From assembly GCF_001187435.1 (NCBI RefSeq), contig NZ_LFXA01000018.1, positions 1 through 64,000 on the forward strand: a stretch of 64,000 bases of DNA. The letters run 5' to 3'. A program made the translations under genes and the position numbers. This DNA comes from Streptomyces caatingaensis (GTDB lineage Bacteria; Actinomycetota; Actinomycetes; Streptomycetales; Streptomycetaceae). The notes under the pieces are model-generated. The model was not told the origin of the DNA and did not search any database. It saw only the letters and a list, made by a program, of their open reading frames with translations. This document shows positions 14,796-22,113 of the stretch, piece by piece. The stretch's first letter is position 1. Each line of letters opens with the position of its first letter.

Positions 14796-16082
14796 TCAGG
14801 CTCCGGTGCTGGGGAGAGTCTCCCCGACCGCCTGGGTGGGCTCGCCCCGTGTGCCGGGCTCGGGGCAGTAGCGGGCCCAGGCGTCGAGGAACTGGTTGCG
14901 CGCGAAGCCCTTGGCCTGGGTGCCGTCGGGGAAGCGGCGGTTGGCGGAGCTGATGCCGTAGTCCTTCAGCAGCAGTTGCAGGCCGCGCGGGGTGAGGCCG
15001 TTGGCGCCGTACTCGGCCCACGGCGCTTCCTTGTCCGCGTTGAGGTACTCCAGCAGACGGCTCGTCCGCAGCACGGCGGGTTCGCCTTCGGCGGCGAAGG
15101 CGCGGCGGATGTCGACCAGGATGCGGGTACGCAGACCGCCCTCCTCGTCCTGCCCGGCCTCGTAGTCGGTCATGGTGCTGCAGGCGGTGCGGGCGAGCGC
15201 GGGCCATTCGCCTCCGGCGAGGTCGGCGATGATCACCAGCGGTTCCCAGGTGTCGGCCGCGCGGTCCTCGACCGGCAGGGCCGGCTCCATGTCCATGGCC
15301 TGGGCGTACAACGGCCGCAGCCAGGCAGCGAGTCGGGCGCGTATCGCGTGCAGGGCGGGCGTGTCCCGGCCGGTGCGGAAGGCGGCGACCGTCTCGCCCG
15401 GCCTGCGGCGGCGCATCCGGATGACCACCGACCGGTCCATGATGGTGTCAGGCAGGTCGCCGATGCCGGCGAGCGCGGCCATGGCGAAGGTGGGAAACGC
15501 CTGCGGCTTGTGCTCGGGCCCGGAGACCCGCAGGGTGGGGCGGTTGCGTTGGTGTCCTGCATTCAGCAGGCCGCGCAGATCCTCGTTCTTCTCCGCCGCC
15601 TTGGCGGTGCCGAAGAGGGTGTCGGCCTCGTCGACCAGGAGGGTCGGCGGGTCCTCGTCGGTGATCGAGCGGAAGATCGCCGCAGGACTGGCGTTGACCG
15701 TGATCAGGTGGTTGTGCACGGTCTCGGTCACCACGTCCAACAGCCGCGACTTGCCGCACCGCTTCGCCGGGCCCACCACCGCTAGGCGGGGCGCGTGCTG
15801 CCACGCCGGCTGCAGGTGCGTGGCCGCCACCCACAACGTCACTGCGGTGAGGGCTTCCTCGCCCGGCATCACCACGTACCGCTTGACCTGCGCGCGCAGG
15901 TCGGCCAGGATCCGCTCTCCTTCGGGAAGCGGTGCCGGCGAGGCAGTATGACCAGGGGTGCCCACCGCGGGTGCTGCGGCGGGGATGGCCAGTTGGCCAG
16001 GTATGTGGGCTGGAGGCCGCGACACGGTGGTGTCGTCGTGGTGGGATGGCGTGTTCGGCTGGGCATCGGTCATACTGGGCAT
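14796..16082 (-). CDS. DUF3631 P-loop ATPase of the integrative element
   Basis: A 428-residue protein. Residues 1-60 are Pro/Thr-rich. The Walker A-like loop is V-V-G-P-A-K-R-C-G-K-S-R near residue 108 and Walker B is L-L-V-D-E-A-D near 150. An arginine-rich stretch, V-I-R-M-R-R-R-R-P-G-E, follows. The C-terminal third matches the DUF3631 region, with R-T-R-I-L-V-D-I-R-R-A-F and T-P-R-G-L-Q-L-L-L-K. Such ATPases are frequent in actinomycete integrative and plasmid elements and are thought to act in replication or DNA processing. It is the first gene of the minus-strand mobilisation operon. The start is ATG 16082, close behind GAGGAG; ATG 16073 is possible. Confidence 0.8.
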   Translation of the reverse strand: MPSMTDAQPNTPSHHDDTTVSRPPAHIPGQLAIPAAAPAVGTPGHTASPAPLPEGERILADLRAQVKRYVVMPGEEALTAVTLWVAATHLQPAWQHAPRLAVVGPAKRCGKSRLLDVVTETVHNHLITVNASPAAIFRSITDEDPPTLLVDEADTLFGTAKAAEKNEDLRGLLNAGHQRNRPTLRVSGPEHKPQAFPTFAMAALAGIGDLPDTIMDRSVVIRMRRRRPGETVAAFRTGRDTPALHAIRARLAAWLRPLYAQAMDMEPALPVEDRAADTWEPLVIIADLAGGEWPALARTACSTMTDYEAGQDEEGGLRTRILVDIRRAFAAEGEPAVLRTSRLLEYLNADKEAPWAEYGANGLTPRGLQLLLKDYGISSANRRFPDGTQAKGFARNQFLDAWARYCPEPGTRGEPTQAVGETLPSTGA

Positions 16083-16130
16083 CAGCTCCTCTGCTCGCGG
16101 GCCATATGGGACGGCAATCCCGGCCTCGCG

Positions 16131-16148
16131 GGTCGATCGCTAGGGATG
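16131..16148 (-). promoter_or_regulatory. 18-bp operator-like motif, left copy
   Basis: On the minus strand this reads CATCCCTAGCGATCGACC and lies 49 nt before the DUF3631 start. An identical copy in the opposite orientation lies at 16941-16958, 50 nt before the excisionase start. The matched spacing to both divergent operons points to a shared regulator site, most simply for the XRE protein encoded between them. Confidence 0.7.
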
Positions 16149-16170
16149 GCGGTTGAGAGGTTTGCGCTTG

Positions 16171-16196
16171 GCCCCCGGCATAGCCGGGGGCTTTTT
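16171..16196 (+). terminator. intrinsic terminator with T-tract
   Basis: GCCCCCGGC, 3-base loop ATA, GCCGGGGGC, then TTTTT: a classical rho-independent terminator reading on the plus strand. No plus-strand gene precedes it, so it either insulates the XRE gene from readthrough or ends a short antisense RNA started near the left operator copy. Confidence 0.75.
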
Positions 16197-16366
16197 CTAT
16201 GCGGTGCGCGTCGTGGCGTGTTCCTCGGTCAGTGCGGTTGGGGGCACCACCATGCCACACGAATTGCCAATTGCAGAAGTGCTCTGCGTCTCGCAGTGAC
16301 CATGGTATGGTTTAGGGGTTGCTGCAAATCGCAGTGGACCGCTACGAACGGAAGGAGGTGGTAGCC

Positions 16367-16882
16367 GTGGCAGACGACGACTCCCCACAGGGCGTGCTGC
16401 TCAGCGGCGAGGCGAACGTCGCGGTGCGCATCAAGCTGGAGCGCGAGGCGCGCGGGTGGAGCACCAATGCTCTGTCCGACCGCCTGAACGAGGCCGGCTT
16501 TGAAATGAACCCGTCCGCGGTCTGGCGCATCGAGAACGGCAAGCGCCGCATCAACCTGGACGAGGCCATCGGCTTCGCCGAGGTCTTCGGCCTCGACCTG
16601 CGCAACCTCGTCGGCCCCCCACAGCTCGCCGCCCAGGCCCGCGCCATGGAACTCATCGATGCCGTCGTGGACGCGTTCCGCGAGACCCAGCGCGCCAACG
16701 CCGCCTTCACCAAGGCACGGGACGACCTCGACGCCTACCTCGCCGAGCACCCCGACGTCCGCGAGGAGGCCGACGTGATGGTGTCCAACGCCATCGCCGA
16801 GGCGTCCGCCAAATACCTGCTGGAGACGTACGGTCCGCCCCCCGGCGAGAGCAGCGACGCCGGCTCCGCCGACGAGACGTAG
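16367..16882 (+). CDS. XRE-family regulator of the integrative element
   Basis: A 171-residue protein from GTG 16367, behind the near-perfect ribosome binding site GAAGGAGGTG (16351-16360). The HTH lies at about residues 15-70: V-A-V-R-I-K-L-E-R-E-A-R-G-W-S, then N-A-L-S-D-R-L, S-A-V-W-R-I-E-N-G-K-R-R-I and E-V-F-G-L-D-L. The second half is a charged helical dimerisation region. It sits alone between the divergent mobilisation and xis-int operons, and identical 18-bp motifs flank it at 16131 and 16941. The arrangement fits a lysogeny-type repressor controlling both excision and transfer. Confidence 0.85.
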   Translation: MADDDSPQGVLLSGEANVAVRIKLEREARGWSTNALSDRLNEAGFEMNPSAVWRIENGKRRINLDEAIGFAEVFGLDLRNLVGPPQLAAQARAMELIDAVVDAFRETQRANAAFTKARDDLDAYLAEHPDVREEADVMVSNAIAEASAKYLLETYGPPPGESSDAGSADET

Positions 16883-16940
16883 CTCGGCTCCTTTCTCCCG
16901 TTCTGGGCCCGCAAACCCCCAGCACGGGACACCTCTCCCT

Positions 16941-16958
16941 CATCCCTAGCGATCGACC
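16941..16958 (+). promoter_or_regulatory. 18-bp operator-like motif, right copy
   Basis: CATCCCTAGCGATCGACC on the plus strand, 50 nt before the xis start. It is the exact inverse of the copy at 16131-16148. Its position suggests a promoter-overlapping operator for xis-int. Confidence 0.7.
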
Positions 16959-17007
16959 GGCGGGCCGGTGTTGCCGCACCCACGCCCGCCAGAAGAGGAC
17001 TCACCCC

Positions 17008-17385
17008 TTGAACGGACCCGCAATACCCCCTGCCTCCACGTCGGCTCCGCACCCCGACGCCGCCCTGCCGCGCCTCTACCTCCCCGAGGAAGTCGCCGCC
17101 GTCCTCGGCTGCTCTGCCTGGTGGGTGAAGGACCGCGCCCGTCGGCGACTCATCCCGTTCACCCGCGTCGGCCGGGCCTACCGTTTCTCGCCGGATCACC
17201 TGGCCGAGATCGTGCGCATGCACGAAGAACGCCCGGCCCGGAATCCTCAGCGGCCCACTGGCCCTGCTGTGCCGGCCCGGAAGCCTGCGATGCGAGAGCG
17301 CGCAGAGACAGCCGTGCCCACGGTCCGCCTCAAGGCCCGGCCGCCTCGCCGTATGACCAGGTCCCAGTTCGGAACCGCCGCTTAA
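17008..17385 (+). CDS. xis: excisionase-like HTH (MerR/Xis-type) protein
   Basis: A 125-residue protein from TTG 17008 with AGAAGAGGA upstream. Residues about 23-70 form the short winged helix of excisionases: L-Y-L-P-E-E-V-A-A-V-L-G-C-S, W-W-V-K-D-R-A-R-R-R-L-I-P-F, R-V-G-R-A-Y-R-F-S. The C-terminal half is basic and disordered. Such proteins bend attachment-site DNA and bias the integrase towards excision. The integrase gene starts 32 nt downstream, so xis and int form one operon. Confidence 0.85.
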   Translation: MNGPAIPPASTSAPHPDAALPRLYLPEEVAAVLGCSAWWVKDRARRRLIPFTRVGRAYRFSPDHLAEIVRMHEERPARNPQRPTGPAVPARKPAMRERAETAVPTVRLKARPPRRMTRSQFGTAA

Positions 17386-17417
17386 CGAACCCCACACGAC
17401 AGAAGGGAGGGAACCCT

Positions 17418-18926
17418 GTGGGGTACGCAGAAAAGCGCGGTGGCTACTGGCGTGGCCGGTACAAGATCGAGGACGGCAAGTACGGCACCGTCGCCGATTC
17501 CACGGGTGCCGTGATCAAGTTCGCCACCAAGCGCGAGGCCAAGCAGGCGGCGGACGCGGAAGAGGTGACCGTTCGGCGTGGCCAGTGGCGCGATCCAGGG
17601 CTCGGTCAGGAGACCTTCGGCGAGTACGCCAGCCGCTGGTACGAGGCCCAGGACCTGGCCGCCTCGACCATGCAGAACTACAAGCGCCACATCGAGGAGC
17701 ACCTGCTCCCCGAGTTCGAGGACAAGGCGCTCGCCGGCATCCTGCGCACGGACGTCGACGCCTGGGAGAAGAAGGAGAAGGCCGTGTACGCGGCCTCCAG
17801 CGTCAAGACCTGGCGCTCGACGCTCCACCTGATCTTCGAGGACGCGATCGACGAGGGCCTGATCACGTCCAACCCGGCTGCCCGGCGTCGCGGGCGCGGA
17901 AAACGCGCCGGCCGTTCCCGCAACCGCGGCCCGGAGAAGGTCGTCACCGACGCGCTCGGCATCCTGCTGACCGCCGAGCGAGCCTCCCTGCTCTCCGGCC
18001 GCGATGACGAGTTCGTCGCCGTCGTCCTCAAGGGCTACACGGGCAAGCGTTGGGGCGAAATCGTCGGACTGGAGACGGAGTTCGTCCGGCCCGGTGCGTT
18101 CCGCGTCGAGTGGCAGCTGTACGAGCTGGACACCGGCGAGCTGGTGCGTTGCCCGCCCAAGGACGACAGCTACCGGACCATCGACGCGATGGACTGGCTC
18201 TCGGCCCTGGTCTTCGACCACATCGCCCACACGAAGCCGACGCCCTGCCCCTGCCACGGCAAGACGTACGTCTTCCGCGGCCAGGGGGCAGCGCGGACCG
18301 GCGGCCACCACGGAGCCAAGCTCGTCGACGTCGCCCGGCTGGCCGGGGTCTCCACGGGCACGGTGTCCAACGTCCTCAACCACCCCCACCGCGTCGCTGA
18401 CACCACGCGGGTGCGGGTCGAGAAGGCCGCCGCCGACCTCGGGTTCGTACGGGGCGGCGCTGTATCCGAGCACGCAGCCCACTGGCGCAGGAACGGTTTT
18501 GCGACCTGGCTGTTCACCCCGGCAGCCTCCGGCTGGTACCCGAAGAAGGCTCCGCAGGAAGCCCGCCCCGTGCCCATCCTCGGCGAGCCGTGGCCCGGCG
18601 TCCCAGCACGAGGGCGGGGCGCCACTGATCGCGCGGATGCCTGCTGGCTCCCGATCGCCAAGGGCCTCACGCCCCACGGCCTCCGTCACACCCACCGGAC
18701 GATGATGGAGGACCTGGGAACAGAGAAGGTCCTCATGGACGAGCGCATGGGCCACCTCGACGGCTCGGTCTCCGCCCGCTACGCCCACGTCACCCCCGGC
18801 ATGCGCCGGCGCCTCATGCTCGGTCTCACCGAGCAGTGGGAGGCCGCCCTCGACGCCCGCCGTGCGATGAGCCCGAGGTCACCGGTCGCCGTGCTCGACC
18901 GGCTGCTGCTGGCCAGGGCCGCCTGA
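17418..18926 (+). CDS. int: tyrosine integrase with an internal LacI-type HTH
   Basis: A 502-residue protein from GTG 17418 behind AGAAGGGAGGGA. An AP2-like arm-binding N-terminus (residues 1-60) is followed by a SAM-like core-binding domain (about 70-165). The catalytic domain shows Arg in G-K-R-W-G-E-I-V-G-L, H-x-x-R as H-G-L-R-H-T, and the Tyr nucleophile in S-A-R-Y-A-H-V-T-P. Between the Arg and the H-x-x-R block, residues about 300-345 read as a LacI-family HTH (L-V-D-V-A-R-L-A-G-V-S, T-V-S-N-V-L-N, then V-E-K-A-A-A-D-L-G-F). That insert is seen in some actinomycete integrases and may add sequence recognition. The integrase presumably recombines at tRNA-Pro. Confidence 0.9.
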   Translation: MGYAEKRGGYWRGRYKIEDGKYGTVADSTGAVIKFATKREAKQAADAEEVTVRRGQWRDPGLGQETFGEYASRWYEAQDLAASTMQNYKRHIEEHLLPEFEDKALAGILRTDVDAWEKKEKAVYAASSVKTWRSTLHLIFEDAIDEGLITSNPAARRRGRGKRAGRSRNRGPEKVVTDALGILLTAERASLLSGRDDEFVAVVLKGYTGKRWGEIVGLETEFVRPGAFRVEWQLYELDTGELVRCPPKDDSYRTIDAMDWLSALVFDHIAHTKPTPCPCHGKTYVFRGQGAARTGGHHGAKLVDVARLAGVSTGTVSNVLNHPHRVADTTRVRVEKAAADLGFVRGGAVSEHAAHWRRNGFATWLFTPAASGWYPKKAPQEARPVPILGEPWPGVPARGRGATDRADACWLPIAKGLTPHGLRHTHRTMMEDLGTEKVLMDERMGHLDGSVSARYAHVTPGMRRRLMLGLTEQWEAALDARRAMSPRSPVAVLDRLLLARAA

Positions 18927-19004
18927 CCCCGCTGCCCAGCCAGGAGCGATCAGGCCCGGTCCTCCTCTGCGGAGGGCTGGGCCTCTCCTGGGCCCCGCCT
19001 CCGC

Positions 19005-19130
19005 TGGCCCCAGACGTTCTCCCTTGACGATGTCGCAGTTGGGGGCGTGCGCGGCTGCCTGCAGGTTCCGCATGGTTGTCGCGGTCCACTTTGGCCGCAT
19101 GGCCAAGCGCTTCAGCGGGCTGCGGGTGTC
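19005..19130 (-). pseudogene. relic of an HNH endonuclease C-terminus
   Basis: Read on the minus strand, this segment gives S-P-L-K-R-L-A-M, then R-N-L-Q-A-A-A-H and C-D-I-V-K-G-E-R-L-G-P. It parallels the C-terminal HNH block of the gene at 19635-20981 (I-K-P-V-S-L-A-G, G-N-L-Q-A-A-H-W, C-N-I-R-K-G-D-A-W-G-P). The Asp-His core is lost and nothing upstream continues the domain. It is probably a degraded duplicate or a leftover of an earlier HNH gene at this attachment hotspot. Confidence 0.45.
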
Positions 19131-19209
19131 CCCGCACTGCTCATCTGTGGAAGGCAGACACCCACTCGGGGTGCGATCCGAGAAAAATTGCTGGCAAAGC
19201 CGTGGATCG

Positions 19210-19587
19210 TCAGCCCTGCAGGTGGCTGGCCCATACAGCCTTGATTTGTTCGGCTTGCTCGACAGTGATGATGCCAGCCTCCAGCGCCACGGCCACAAGA
19301 TCCGTCCCGGTCGCCAGCTTCAGGGTGGTGAAGGCGTCGTTGAAGCGGTCCGAGTTTCGCGGTGTGCCGACATGGCCAGGGTCCAGGTCACCGGGGAGGA
19401 AATTAGCCACCTCTCCGTCATGGCTCTCGAACGCAGCCTTGTCCATCCTCACGTGGACCCGTTTGGTGCCTATGGTGACGACGGTCCCGTGTGACCCATG
19501 GTGGTACAGGGGCCTGTCGCTTGGCGATCTGACCGTGACCTTGTCTCCGACTTTAAAGTCGTTCAGGGTCCTTCCACTACCGAACAT
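19210..19587 (-). CDS. hypothetical protein, possibly with an SH3/KOW-like fold
   Basis: A 125-residue protein starting with ATG or an equivalent start at 19587. The first 65 residues contain D-F-K-V-G-D-K-V-T-V, H-G-T-V-V-T-I-G-T-K-R-V-H-V-R: alternating valines and glycines as in small beta-barrel nucleic-acid-binding folds. The C-terminal 50 residues are helical, ending V-E-Q-A-E-Q-I-K-A-V-W. Codon bias is good, so it is probably real. It sits between the integrase and the HNH gene on the opposite strand to int. No function is assigned. Confidence 0.55.
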   Translation of the reverse strand: MFGSGRTLNDFKVGDKVTVRSPSDRPLYHHGSHGTVVTIGTKRVHVRMDKAAFESHDGEVANFLPGDLDPGHVGTPRNSDRFNDAFTTLKLATGTDLVAVALEAGIITVEQAEQIKAVWASHLQG

Positions 19588-19634
19588 GCGGGTCCCCCCT
19601 CTTGGGCGTGTGGATCAGAAACGGTTCATGCCGG

Positions 19635-20981
19635 TTACTTATACACCTCATGTCGCGTCAGCCCTGGCCCTGAGACATCTCCCCTGACACTGGCTTTGGT
19701 GTGGGCCTCCCCTGGCCCCCAGGCATCTCCCTTGCGGATGTTGCAGACCCAGTGGGCGGCCTGGAGGTTCCCTTCCACGTGCTCGCCGGCCAGTGAGACC
19801 GGCTTGATGTGGTCCAGGGTCGCCGACCACGGATCGGGCCACTCGACCGCCGGGTTGATCGCCTCGCGGCACACCTGGCAGGTCCACTGGTCGCGCTCGT
19901 ATATGTCAAAGGGATCCACCTGAGTGGCGTCGGCGTTGAGCACGCCGTAACTGCGCATACGGGCCTGGTAGCTGTTGCGGGCGCGGGTGGAGCGCCGCTG
20001 CTTCTCGGAGCGGGCGGTGTACGCCGGCGTCCAGAGGGGCGGAATGCGTTCGGCCACGCAGACCCACGCTTCCCAGTCGTAGGTCGTACCGTTCTCGTCC
20101 ACGTCGCGGATGAGCTCGTTCTGCCAGACCCACCGCCGCCCGTCGTCGCCCTGGAACGACCGCTGCTGGACGAGGGGATGCTCCTGGCCCGGCACGCTGG
20201 TCCACCACAGCGTGCGGCCCGTGTAAGCGAGGAGTGCACCGGTCTGCTCGTGGATGGCGAGGATCGGCTCCGCGTCGTCTTCGGAATTGGCACGTACAAG
20301 GTCCACCAGCCAGTCTGCGCCCATGGAGGTGGCAGTGGCGTACGTCGTGACCGAGCCGTGCCGCTCTACGACATCACCAGGGATGGGGCCCAGCCCGTAG
20401 AACTCGTAAGGGAAATCGGCGCCAGCGTCTCGGGTGCGAAAGACGCTCGGCTGACGCTCTTGGCCGAAACGGGCGCGCTGTTCCTCGTTCGCCGCGGTGC
20501 GGATGTCCATACCGAGGATGGAGGCGAGGTCGATTTCGCCGCGTCCGATCCTGGCCTTCGTACGCCGCTTGAGCGTGCCGTTGCACCGGTCGGAACAGAC
20601 GTGGCGGTCCCGGAAGGACCAGTGCGCCTTGGCGGATATGGGCTCGGCGCAGACCCGGCACGGCTCACCGCCCGTGGCACGCTCGGCTGCGGCGAGGATG
20701 GGGCTCCAGTACGAATCGCCCGGCACCTCGCGAGTCCTGGCCGGGTCGGGCACAGGCGGGGTCCCTGGCGTAAGCGCCGGCTTGGGGCAACGTGTCTTCG
20801 CCGCGTCCTTCGGACGCTCAGCGCGCTGCCTCTTGGCCGCGGCAGCGCGGCAGGGGTCGGAGCAGTACTTCTGACTGCGCGGGCGCCAGTACTCCATCGC
20901 CGTGCCGCAGATCACACACGGGCGCCCCGCCGGCTCCGAGGCGGTGTTGTCGGCGTCGTCGGTGGTCAGGGTGTGGTCCAC
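19635..20981 (-). CDS. HNH endonuclease with zinc-finger-like N-terminus
   Basis: A 448-residue protein. Two Cys clusters lie at the N-terminus: C-V-I-C-G with K-Y-C-S-D-P-C (residues 22-42), and C-R-V-C with C-S-D-R-C (about 108-133). Both resemble MYM/treble-clef fingers. The C-terminal HNH nuclease has C-Q-V-C, T-L-D-H-I-K-P-V (catalytic His) and A-A-H-W-V-C-N-I-R-K-G-D-A-W, the usual zinc-anchored beta-beta-alpha-metal site. It lies between the element recombination genes and tRNA-Pro. It may be a cargo nuclease for defence against incoming DNA or part of the transfer machinery; the sequence cannot decide. Its promoter region is next to the attachment site. Confidence 0.8.
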   Translation of the reverse strand: MDHTLTTDDADNTASEPAGRPCVICGTAMEYWRPRSQKYCSDPCRAAAAKRQRAERPKDAAKTRCPKPALTPGTPPVPDPARTREVPGDSYWSPILAAAERATGGEPCRVCAEPISAKAHWSFRDRHVCSDRCNGTLKRRTKARIGRGEIDLASILGMDIRTAANEEQRARFGQERQPSVFRTRDAGADFPYEFYGLGPIPGDVVERHGSVTTYATATSMGADWLVDLVRANSEDDAEPILAIHEQTGALLAYTGRTLWWTSVPGQEHPLVQQRSFQGDDGRRWVWQNELIRDVDENGTTYDWEAWVCVAERIPPLWTPAYTARSEKQRRSTRARNSYQARMRSYGVLNADATQVDPFDIYERDQWTCQVCREAINPAVEWPDPWSATLDHIKPVSLAGEHVEGNLQAAHWVCNIRKGDAWGPGEAHTKASVRGDVSGPGLTRHEVYK

Positions 20982-20994
20982 GAGCTGTCCTCAG

Positions 20995-21143
20995 TCGGGA
21001 TCGAGTTGGCTGCTGGAGTTTACGAACGCACAGAGGCGTGCCGCTATGGGCAGGGTCCGTCCCACCTGCCCGGCGAACGCGGGCCGGGAGAAGCCGACCA
21101 AGATCTTCTCCCAGATTTCTCCCAAACGATCTCCAGAAACGAG
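20995..21143. other. probable attachment-site arm region
   Basis: The sequence just before the tRNA-Pro palindrome is less GC-rich than its surroundings. It holds repeated TTCTCCCA/TTTCTCCCAA copies (21105-21125) and a GGGAGAAG...CTTCTCCC inverted pair. Short repeats like these beside a tRNA gene are what integrase arm-binding sites look like. Direct evidence for att crossover is lacking. Confidence 0.4.
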
Positions 21144-21182
21144 TCAGGGCCCTGATCCACTCAGTGGATCAGGGCCCTGACC
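21144..21182. terminator. 39-nt near-perfect palindrome downstream of tRNA-Pro
   Basis: Two perfect 19-nt arms (GTCAGGGCCCTGATCCACT and its complement) are separated by a single C. It lies 15 nt past the 3-prime end of tRNA-Pro and upstream of the HNH gene, so it probably terminates the tRNA transcript and may also cap the integrated element. Confidence 0.7.
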
Positions 21183-21196
21183 TGGTGTTACACCTG

Positions 21197-21270
21197 TCGG
21201 GGTGGCGGGATTTGAACCCACGACCTCTTCGTCCCGAACGAAGCGCGCTGCCAAGCTGCGCTACACCCCG
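21197..21270 (-). tRNA. tRNA-Pro (anticodon CGG)
   Basis: On the minus strand the acceptor stem CGGGGTG pairs with CACCCCG. The D-arm contains AGCGCAGCTTGGCAGCGC, the anticodon stem is CTTCG/CGAAG around loop TTCGGGA, and the T-arm is GTGGGTTCAAATCCCGC. The discriminator base is A and CCA is not encoded. The 3-prime end points to the integrative element, matching the usual tyrosine-integrase target. tRNA-Pro genes are established integration sites for elements such as pSAM2. Confidence 0.95.
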
Positions 21271-21316
21271 ATGTACCCCGAGTCCCCGCTTGCGAGGGTC
21301 CCCGGCGCAACGAGCT

Positions 21317-22075
21317 CTACTTTAGCGGACCGGAGCCCGTAGGCGAAATCCGATTCCGGGGGGTGCGCAGGTGGGGGCGTACGCGGTCGGCGAGGGTGAG
21401 GGCGAGGGCCAGGGCGTAGAAGGCGAGGCCGAAGACGACGGCGTTGGTGGCGATGCCGGCGTAGCCGTGCAGGTCGACGTCCAGGAAGGGGTAGGGGTAG
21501 CGGCCGTCGGTGCCGGGGTCGAGGAGGGCGCCGCGGATCAGGGCGAAGGGGAGGTAGAGGAGGGGATAGACCAGCCACTGCCAGGCGTGGCGGAGGAGGA
21601 AGCCGCCGGGCGCGGTGAGCACGAGCCAGTCGAAGGCGGCGGCGAGCGGGGTCACGGTGTGGAGGAGCTGGTTGGCGGCCGATTCAAGGGGGGTGCGCTC
21701 GCTGGTCATCGAGAAGCCGCTGGAGTCGTTCGAGAGAACGAAGTGGAAGACGAGACCGGTGATGGAGATGTAGAGCAGGGCCGCGCCCGTGATCCGTGGG
21801 GAGAGGGCCGGGCGCCCGGTCCAGGCGCGGCGGGCGGACCAGGCGAAGGCGGCCGCGAGGAGCAGGTTGGACTGGATGGTGAAGTAGCTGAAGAGCCGGC
21901 CCAGGTCGTCGGAGTCGATCGTGTCCAGGACGACGCCGGTGACGGCGGCCAGGGCGACGAGCGCGCGGAAGGCCGCCGCGAAGGGGCGGCGGCCGGCCGG
22001 GACGACGGCGGAGGCGGGAACGCTCGCGGCGCTCGCCGCGCCGGGCCGGGTGGTGGAGGGGGGCGGATCGATCAT
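21317..22075 (-). CDS. Pr6Pr-family membrane protein
   Basis: A 252-residue protein with six predicted hydrophobic segments. Recognisable elements are Y-F-T-I-Q-S-N-L-L, F-V-L-S-N-D-S and L-L-H-T-V-T-P-L-A, then Y-P-Y-P-F-L-D-V-D-L-H-G-Y-A-G near the C-terminus, all typical of Pr6Pr (FAR-17a/AIG1-like) proteins. The conserved Asn, His and Asp residues sit in the membrane as in relatives that hydrolyse fatty-acid esters, but bacterial members have no established role. It is the first core gene to the right of the tRNA. Confidence 0.8.
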   Translation of the reverse strand: MIDPPPSTTRPGAASAASVPASAVVPAGRRPFAAAFRALVALAAVTGVVLDTIDSDDLGRLFSYFTIQSNLLLAAAFAWSARRAWTGRPALSPRITGAALLYISITGLVFHFVLSNDSSGFSMTSERTPLESAANQLLHTVTPLAAAFDWLVLTAPGGFLLRHAWQWLVYPLLYLPFALIRGALLDPGTDGRYPYPFLDVDLHGYAGIATNAVVFGLAFYALALALTLADRVRPHLRTPRNRISPTGSGPLK

Positions 22076-22113
22076 CCCTCCACCGTACGGGTGCCCGGGA
22101 AACGATCAGCCGT

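Noticed and set aside
1..17000. Second copy of the tRNA-Pro 3-prime end as the other attachment site.
   Set aside because: No matching direct repeat was recognised by eye in this range; it may lie outside the window.
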